Shown here in pieces: positions 5,445 through 8,013 of a stretch of 8,013 bases of DNA (positions are counted from its first letter, which is position 1; each line of letters starts with the position of its first letter). The notes below the pieces were generated by a model. The model did not search any database and was not told where the DNA came from. It worked only from the letters and a program-made list of their open reading frames with translations. This DNA comes from an uncultured Clostridia bacterium (lineage in GTDB: Bacteria; Bacillota; Clostridia; TANB77; CAG-508). Where the stretch lies: the NCBI GenBank assembly GCA_944392065.1, contig CALXVO010000055.1, forward strand, positions 1 through 8,013, read 5' to 3'. Made by a program: the position numbers and the translations under genes.

Positions 5445-6785
5445 TTATTTGTCATTAAGCAATATGTTTTTCACACTTTCCACAATTCTTTTTGTACTTA
5501 CATTATTTTGTATCTCTTTTTCAATTTTGCTACATGCGTGTATTACAGTTGTGTGATCTCTTTTACCAAAGCCTTCTCCTATCTTAGTTAGAGGTAGTTG
5601 AGCAACATTTCTACAAAGATACATTGCGATTTGTCTTGGAAAAGTTACATCATTGGATCTTTTTACACCTTTTAATTCCTCTACGGTCACATTAAAATAT
5701 TTGGACACCGTTTCTTGGATAAGTTCTAAAGAAAGAACTTTATCTTTTTTCGTTACAACATCATTTATTGCCTTTTCTGCCATTTCTATTGTAATTTGAC
5801 AATTAGTAAGTGATGCATTTGCAATTAGTTTATTTAAAACTCCTTCGAGCTCTCTTATGTTCGAATCTATTTTTGTTGCTATATCACTTAGAATTTCATC
5901 ATCAATTATAATGTTATCTAATTGAGTCTTTTTTCTAAGTATTGCTAAACGAGTTTCGTAATCTGGATTTGAAATGTCAGCAATTAACCCCCATTCAAAT
6001 CTAGACTTTAATCTATCTTCTATCAGATTTATATCTTTTGGTGGTTTATCGCTAGAAAGAATTATTTGTTTTCTATTTTCATGTAATGTGTTAAATGTGT
6101 GGAAAAATTCCTCTTGAACACGCTCTTTTCCTGCGATAAACTGAATATCATCAATTAAAAGAACGTCAATGTTTCTATATTTATTTCTAAACATCTCATT
6201 TTTTCCATCTTTAATAGCATTTATTAGTTGATTGGTAAATGTTTCGGAAGTGACATATAAAATTTTTGCATTTCTATTGTTTAATAATATTTCATTTGCA
6301 ATAGCTTGCATTAAGTGGGTTTTTCCTAATCCAACACCGCCGTAGATAAAGAGTGGATTATAAGCAGTGGCTGGTGCTTCTGCTACTGCTAAAGCTGCAG
6401 CATGAGCGAATCTATTATTATTTCCAACAACAAAGCTATCAAAAGTGTATTTTGGATTTAGAGTCGAATTAGGATAACTATTTGTAGGATTTGATAATTG
6501 TTTTGCTACTTTTAATTCCTCTTCAGTAACATCATCTTTTAATATTATTTGTAATTCACAATTTCTGCTTGTTATATAATTAAAAGTATTTTTTAACAAA
6601 TCATGATACCTTGAAAGAATAGATTCTTTTTGAAAAGCATTATTTGCAACCAAAACAATATTGTTGTTATCTGCACTTTCTATATCTAAATCTCTTATCC
6701 ATGTCTCATAAGCTATTATTGTCATCTCTTCTTTTAAAAGTTCTTTTGCTTTTGTTAGTAGTTCGTTTAATTCTTCTTTCTGCAT
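5445..6785 (-). CDS. dnaA: Chromosomal replication initiator protein DnaA
   Basis: AAA+ ATPase that binds DnaA boxes at oriC, assembles a filament and opens the duplex so helicase can be loaded. From the ATG at 6785 it has 446 residues, the usual length. Domain I is about 1-85 and the linker about 86-110. The AAA+ domain opens with PKYTFDSFVVGNNNRFAHAA. It has Walker A GGVGLGKT (149-156), Walker B LLIDDIQF (209-216), sensor 1 around ILSSDKPP (242-249), and RLKSRFEWGL (258-267), which carries the arginine finger region. Domain IV carries the box-binding signature GFGKRDHTTVIHACSKIE (405-422). A TTG at 6803 could extend the frame by six residues, but GGAAGG (6801-6796) overlaps it and is properly placed for the ATG. 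DnaA boxes upstream, after the predicted transcription start, suggest autorepression. Confidence 0.98.
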   Translation of the reverse strand: MQKEELNELLTKAKELLKEEMTIIAYETWIRDLDIESADNNNIVLVANNAFQKESILSRYHDLLKNTFNYITSRNCELQIILKDDVTEEELKVAKQLSNPTNSYPNSTLNPKYTFDSFVVGNNNRFAHAAALAVAEAPATAYNPLFIYGGVGLGKTHLMQAIANEILLNNRNAKILYVTSETFTNQLINAIKDGKNEMFRNKYRNIDVLLIDDIQFIAGKERVQEEFFHTFNTLHENRKQIILSSDKPPKDINLIEDRLKSRFEWGLIADISNPDYETRLAILRKKTQLDNIIIDDEILSDIATKIDSNIRELEGVLNKLIANASLTNCQITIEMAEKAINDVVTKKDKVLSLELIQETVSKYFNVTVEELKGVKRSNDVTFPRQIAMYLCRNVAQLPLTKIGEGFGKRDHTTVIHACSKIEKEIQNNVSTKRIVESVKNILLNDK

Positions 6786-6832
6786 TGTTTTCAATCCTTC
6801 CAAAATGTTATAAATATATTAAAATGCATAAG

Positions 6833-6861
6833 TTATGCACATATACACATAGTTATCCACA
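6833..6861 (+). promoter_or_regulatory. DnaA boxes upstream of dnaA
   Basis: TTATGCACA (6833-6841) and TTATCCACA (6853-6861) both match TTATNCACA exactly and have the same orientation, 20 bp apart. Between them ATATACACA (6841-6849) matches at all but the first position. They lie between the predicted dnaA start point (about 6865) and the dnaA ATG, so DnaA bound here could block its own transcription as well as contribute to a bipartite origin. Confidence 0.85.
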
Positions 6862-6871
6862 ATATTTTTAT

Positions 6872-6901
6872 ATAATATCAGAAATATTACAAGATAGTCA
6901 A
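6872..6901 (-). promoter_or_regulatory. Predicted dnaA promoter
   Basis: On the minus strand TTGACT (6901-6896) is followed, 18 bp later, by TATTAT (6877-6872), a good fit to a housekeeping sigma-A promoter. Transcription would start near 6865, giving a leader of about 80 bases that contains the DnaA boxes. The -35 lies in the left arm of the 13-bp inverted repeat shared with the rpmH promoter. Confidence 0.7.
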
Positions 6902-6945
6902 TACAAAAAAATATTTATTTAAAAAATCTTTATTTTGTATTGACT
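6896..6945. repeat. Perfect 13-bp inverted repeat spanning both divergent -35 elements
   Basis: AGTCAATACAAAA (6896-6908) and TTTTGTATTGACT (6933-6945) are exact reverse complements, separated by a 24-bp AT-rich spacer. Each arm ends in the -35 hexamer TTGACT of one of the two divergent promoters, so dnaA and rpmH have the same upstream and -35 sequence. It may be a shared promoter sequence or a two-site operator. Confidence 0.75.
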
Positions 6946-6968
6946 TGTTGAGAAAATTAGTATATAAT
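6940..6968 (+). promoter_or_regulatory. Predicted strong rpmH promoter
   Basis: TTGACT (6940-6945), a 17-bp spacer and a perfect TATAAT (6963-6968) make this a near-consensus sigma-A promoter, suiting a highly expressed ribosomal protein gene. The start would fall near 6975, leaving a leader of about 53 bases before rpmH. Confidence 0.85.
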
Positions 6969-7027
6969 AATAAAGCTTATTATTAGTGAAAATCCGATTA
7001 CGGTTTAATATATACGGGAGGTGCAAA

Positions 7028-7162
7028 ATGAAAAGAACATATCAACCAAAAAAGAGACAAGAGCAAAAAGAGCATGGTTTTATGAAAAGAATGAAAACTA
7101 GATCTGGAAGAAATGTATTAAAAGCAAGACGTGCAAAAGGAAGAAAAAAACTAAGTGCGTAA
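7028..7162 (+). CDS. rpmH: 50S ribosomal protein L34
   Basis: L34 is a small, very basic protein of the large ribosomal subunit that packs against 23S rRNA. The 44-codon frame translates as MKRTYQPKKRQEQKEHGF, then MKRMKTRSGRNVLKARRAKG and RKKLSA. It has the standard L34 length and the conserved YQP(K/S)KR, HGF, RM.T..GR.VL..RR.KGR pattern. A strong GGGAGGTG ribosome site at 7016-7023 lies four bases before the ATG. The gene has a near-consensus promoter upstream, opposite to dnaA, and an intrinsic terminator right after the stop. This divergent dnaA/rpmH arrangement is a classic sign of the bacterial origin region. Confidence 0.98.
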   Translation: MKRTYQPKKRQEQKEHGFMKRMKTRSGRNVLKARRAKGRKKLSA

Positions 7163-7167
7163 AATTT

Positions 7168-7194
7168 AAGGTCACTTAAAAAGTGACCTTTTTT
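7168..7194 (+). terminator. Intrinsic terminator between rpmH and rnpA
   Basis: AAGGTCACTT (7168-7177) and AAGTGACCTT (7181-7190) form a perfect ten-pair stem with a three-base AAA loop, and the T-run continues to 7194. It starts five bases after the rpmH stop and ends 18 bases before rnpA. It should end most rpmH transcripts and let a fraction read into rnpA-yidD-yidC; no separate rnpA promoter is visible in the remaining spacer. Confidence 0.88.
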
Positions 7195-7212
7195 GAAATA
7201 TGAGTGATTTTA

Positions 7213-7551
7213 ATGAGAAAAATAAAAACCCTTAAAAAAAATTATGAATTTAAAAATGTATTAACAAAAGGAAAATTCCATATAGGAAAACAAATATCAA
7301 TATATGTTTTGAAAAATAATAAAAAAAATAATGTAATTGGTATAGCCGTAAGCACGAAAGAGTGTGGTGCAGTTCTTAGAAATAGAATAAAAAGATTAAT
7401 TAGAGAAAATTATAGAATGATTCAAAACGAGTTAAAACAAGGATATGATATTGTCTTTTTATGGAATAAAAAAGAATTACCAAAAGATGCAAATTATTAT
7501 ATAATACGTAATGATATGTTAAATTTGTTGAAGAAAGCTGAATTATCTTAA
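7213..7551 (+). CDS. rnpA: Ribonuclease P protein component
   Basis: Protein cofactor of RNase P; it assists the catalytic RNA in removing 5' leaders from precursor tRNAs. From the ATG at 7213 it has 112 residues, the usual size. It starts MRKIKTLKKNYEFKNVLTKG, matching the family's basic N-terminus and F-x-V aromatic pocket. It carries the signature AVSTKECGAVLRNRIKRLIR (45-64), including the RNR motif at 56-58 that contacts P RNA. The frame is open to a GTG at 7204, but the family start and lack of a ribosome site for the GTG favour 7213; even there the ribosome site is weak. The gene follows a terminator and is separated from yidD by a single base, pointing to translational coupling. Low initiation and partial termination would both hold RnpA below L34. 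Confidence 0.95.
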   Translation: MRKIKTLKKNYEFKNVLTKGKFHIGKQISIYVLKNNKKNNVIGIAVSTKECGAVLRNRIKRLIRENYRMIQNELKQGYDIVFLWNKKELPKDANYYIIRNDMLNLLKKAELS

Positions 7552-7552
7552 G

Positions 7553-7774
7553 ATGATGAAAAAAATATTACTTTTCTTATTAAAAACATATAAAAAATTT
7601 ATTTCGCCAATTCTAGATGCAATTGGAATAAAATGCAAATATTACCCAACATGTTCTGAATATATGAGACAGGCAATAGAAAAATATGGTGCTTTAAAAG
7701 GAACTTATTTGGGAATAAAAAGATTAATAAGGTGTAATCCATTTTCAAAAGGTGGGTATGACCCATTAAAATAA
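7553..7774 (+). CDS. yidD: Membrane protein insertion efficiency factor YidD
   Basis: Small membrane-associated protein of the YidD/DUF37 (haemolytic-domain) family that aids insertion of proteins by the Sec/YidC route. The 73 residues include the family hallmarks KFISPIL (15-21), CKYYPTCSEYM (28-38), AIEKYGALKG (41-50) and the closing RLIRCNPFSKGGYDP (57-71) with conserved cysteines. An amphipathic N-terminal stretch (MMKKILLFLLKTYKKF) probably lies on the membrane face. There are two adjacent ATGs (7553 and 7556); either fits, and the second gives the more typical MKK start. The gene sits one base after rnpA and 21 bases before yidC, the conserved rnpA-yidD-yidC order. No clear ribosome site is present, so reinitiation after rnpA is likely. 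Confidence 0.95.
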   Translation: MMKKILLFLLKTYKKFISPILDAIGIKCKYYPTCSEYMRQAIEKYGALKGTYLGIKRLIRCNPFSKGGYDPLK

Positions 7775-7795
7775 TTTTAGAGGAATGGTAAAGAA

Positions 7796-8013
7796 ATGGG
7801 AGCAATTTCAAGTTTATTTGGTTATTTATTAAATGCACTATATACTGTATTTAATAATTATGGTGTTGCTATAATTGTATTCTCAATAATATTAAGAATT
7901 ATATTAATACCAATTACAATAAAGCAACAAAAATCATTAAAAAAATCTGCTGCACTTCAAGAAGAAATGAAGGAAATTCAAAGAAAATATAAAAATAATC
8001 CCGAAAAATTAAA
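7796..8013 (+). CDS. yidC: YidC/Oxa1-family membrane protein insertase, 5' part
   Basis: Start of a membrane insertase of the YidC/Oxa1/SpoIIIJ family, which inserts and folds membrane proteins alone or with Sec. Seventy-two complete codons are present before the window ends; the gene is cut by the window edge, not broken. The sequence begins MGAISSLFGYLLNALYTVFN, then NYGVAIIVFSIILRIILIPI forms a transmembrane segment at about residues 21-40. The cytoplasmic start TIKQQKSLKKSAALQEEMKE, followed by IQRKYKNNPEKL, is the family pattern (TIKQ..S...M..LQPE...I..KYK..PEKL). There is no lipoprotein signal or lipobox cysteine before the first helix, unlike B. subtilis SpoIIIJ. AGAGGA (7779-7784) lies 11 bases before the ATG. 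A closer upstream ATG at 7785 is in another frame. Confidence 0.93.
   Translation, partial: MGAISSLFGYLLNALYTVFNNYGVAIIVFSIILRIILIPITIKQQKSLKKSAALQEEMKEIQRKYKNNPEKL

Larger units (their letters stand above)
6786..7027. other. Divergent dnaA-rpmH control region
   Basis: This 242-bp spacer contains the dnaA leader with DnaA boxes (6833-6861), a minus-strand promoter (6901 to 6872), an AT-only stretch (6909-6928), and a plus-strand promoter (6940 to 6968) followed by a roughly 50-base rpmH leader. It corresponds to the upstream half of a bipartite Bacillota origin. Confidence 0.85.

Noticed and set aside
6644..6922. 92-codon plus frame opposite the dnaA start
   Set aside because: It runs antisense through the dnaA 5' end, leader boxes and promoter; leucine-rich translation of AT-rich sequence.
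7599..7838. 79-codon minus frame opposite yidD and the yidC start
   Set aside because: Fully antisense to two recognised genes, with no supporting signals.
1..8013. CRISPR array, tRNA, rRNA or complete insertion sequence
   Set aside because: No regularly spaced repeats, no tRNA cloverleaf or rRNA signature and no transposase frame with terminal repeats were seen.

Overview
This window is the chromosomal replication-origin neighbourhood of a low-G+C Bacillota, most likely a member of the Clostridia. The evidence is the strongly AT-rich sequence and the gene order gyrB-remB-recF-dnaN-dnaA on the minus strand, divergent from rpmH-rnpA-yidD-yidC on the plus strand. Protein features also fit: a short GyrB without the proteobacterial insert, a DUF370/RemB protein between recF and gyrB, and a 44-residue L34. 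Genus cannot be settled from the sequence alone. Every gene points away from the dnaA region, so all would be transcribed co-directionally with forks leaving oriC.

Layout, left to right. Bases 1-162 are a relatively GC-richer, unassigned stretch downstream of gyrB; gyrA is not where it usually lies. 163-2076 is gyrB (minus). 2077-2234 is a leader holding a long imperfect hairpin. 2235-2483 is a remB-like gene and 2525-3595 is recF. 3596-3997 is a 402-bp gap with no gene, where many relatives carry the S4-domain gene yaaA; it holds two inverted pairs of DnaA-box-like sites and a diverged 33-34-bp direct repeat. 3998-5116 is dnaN. 5117-5444 is the oriC core: an AT-rich unwinding region, six perfect TAG trios, two abutting perfect DnaA boxes and further boxes. 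5445-6785 is dnaA. 6786-7027 is the divergent dnaA/rpmH control region with DnaA boxes and two good promoters whose -35 hexamers sit in a perfect 13-bp inverted repeat. Then come rpmH, an intrinsic terminator, rnpA, yidD and the 5' end of yidC, which is cut by the window edge.

Functionally the left arm supplies initiation (DnaA), the sliding clamp (DnaN), gap repair (RecF) and topology control (GyrB). The right arm supplies ribosomal protein L34, the RNase P protein and the YidD/YidC membrane-insertion factors. DnaA boxes just after the predicted dnaA transcription start suggest autorepression, and the terminator after rpmH would keep rnpA-yidD-yidC below rpmH. I see no new defence, mobile or biosynthetic system. 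The points worth a second look are the uninterrupted DnaA-trio array, the extra DnaA-box cluster between dnaN and recF, the gyrB leader hairpin, the mirrored divergent promoters, and the unassigned left end.
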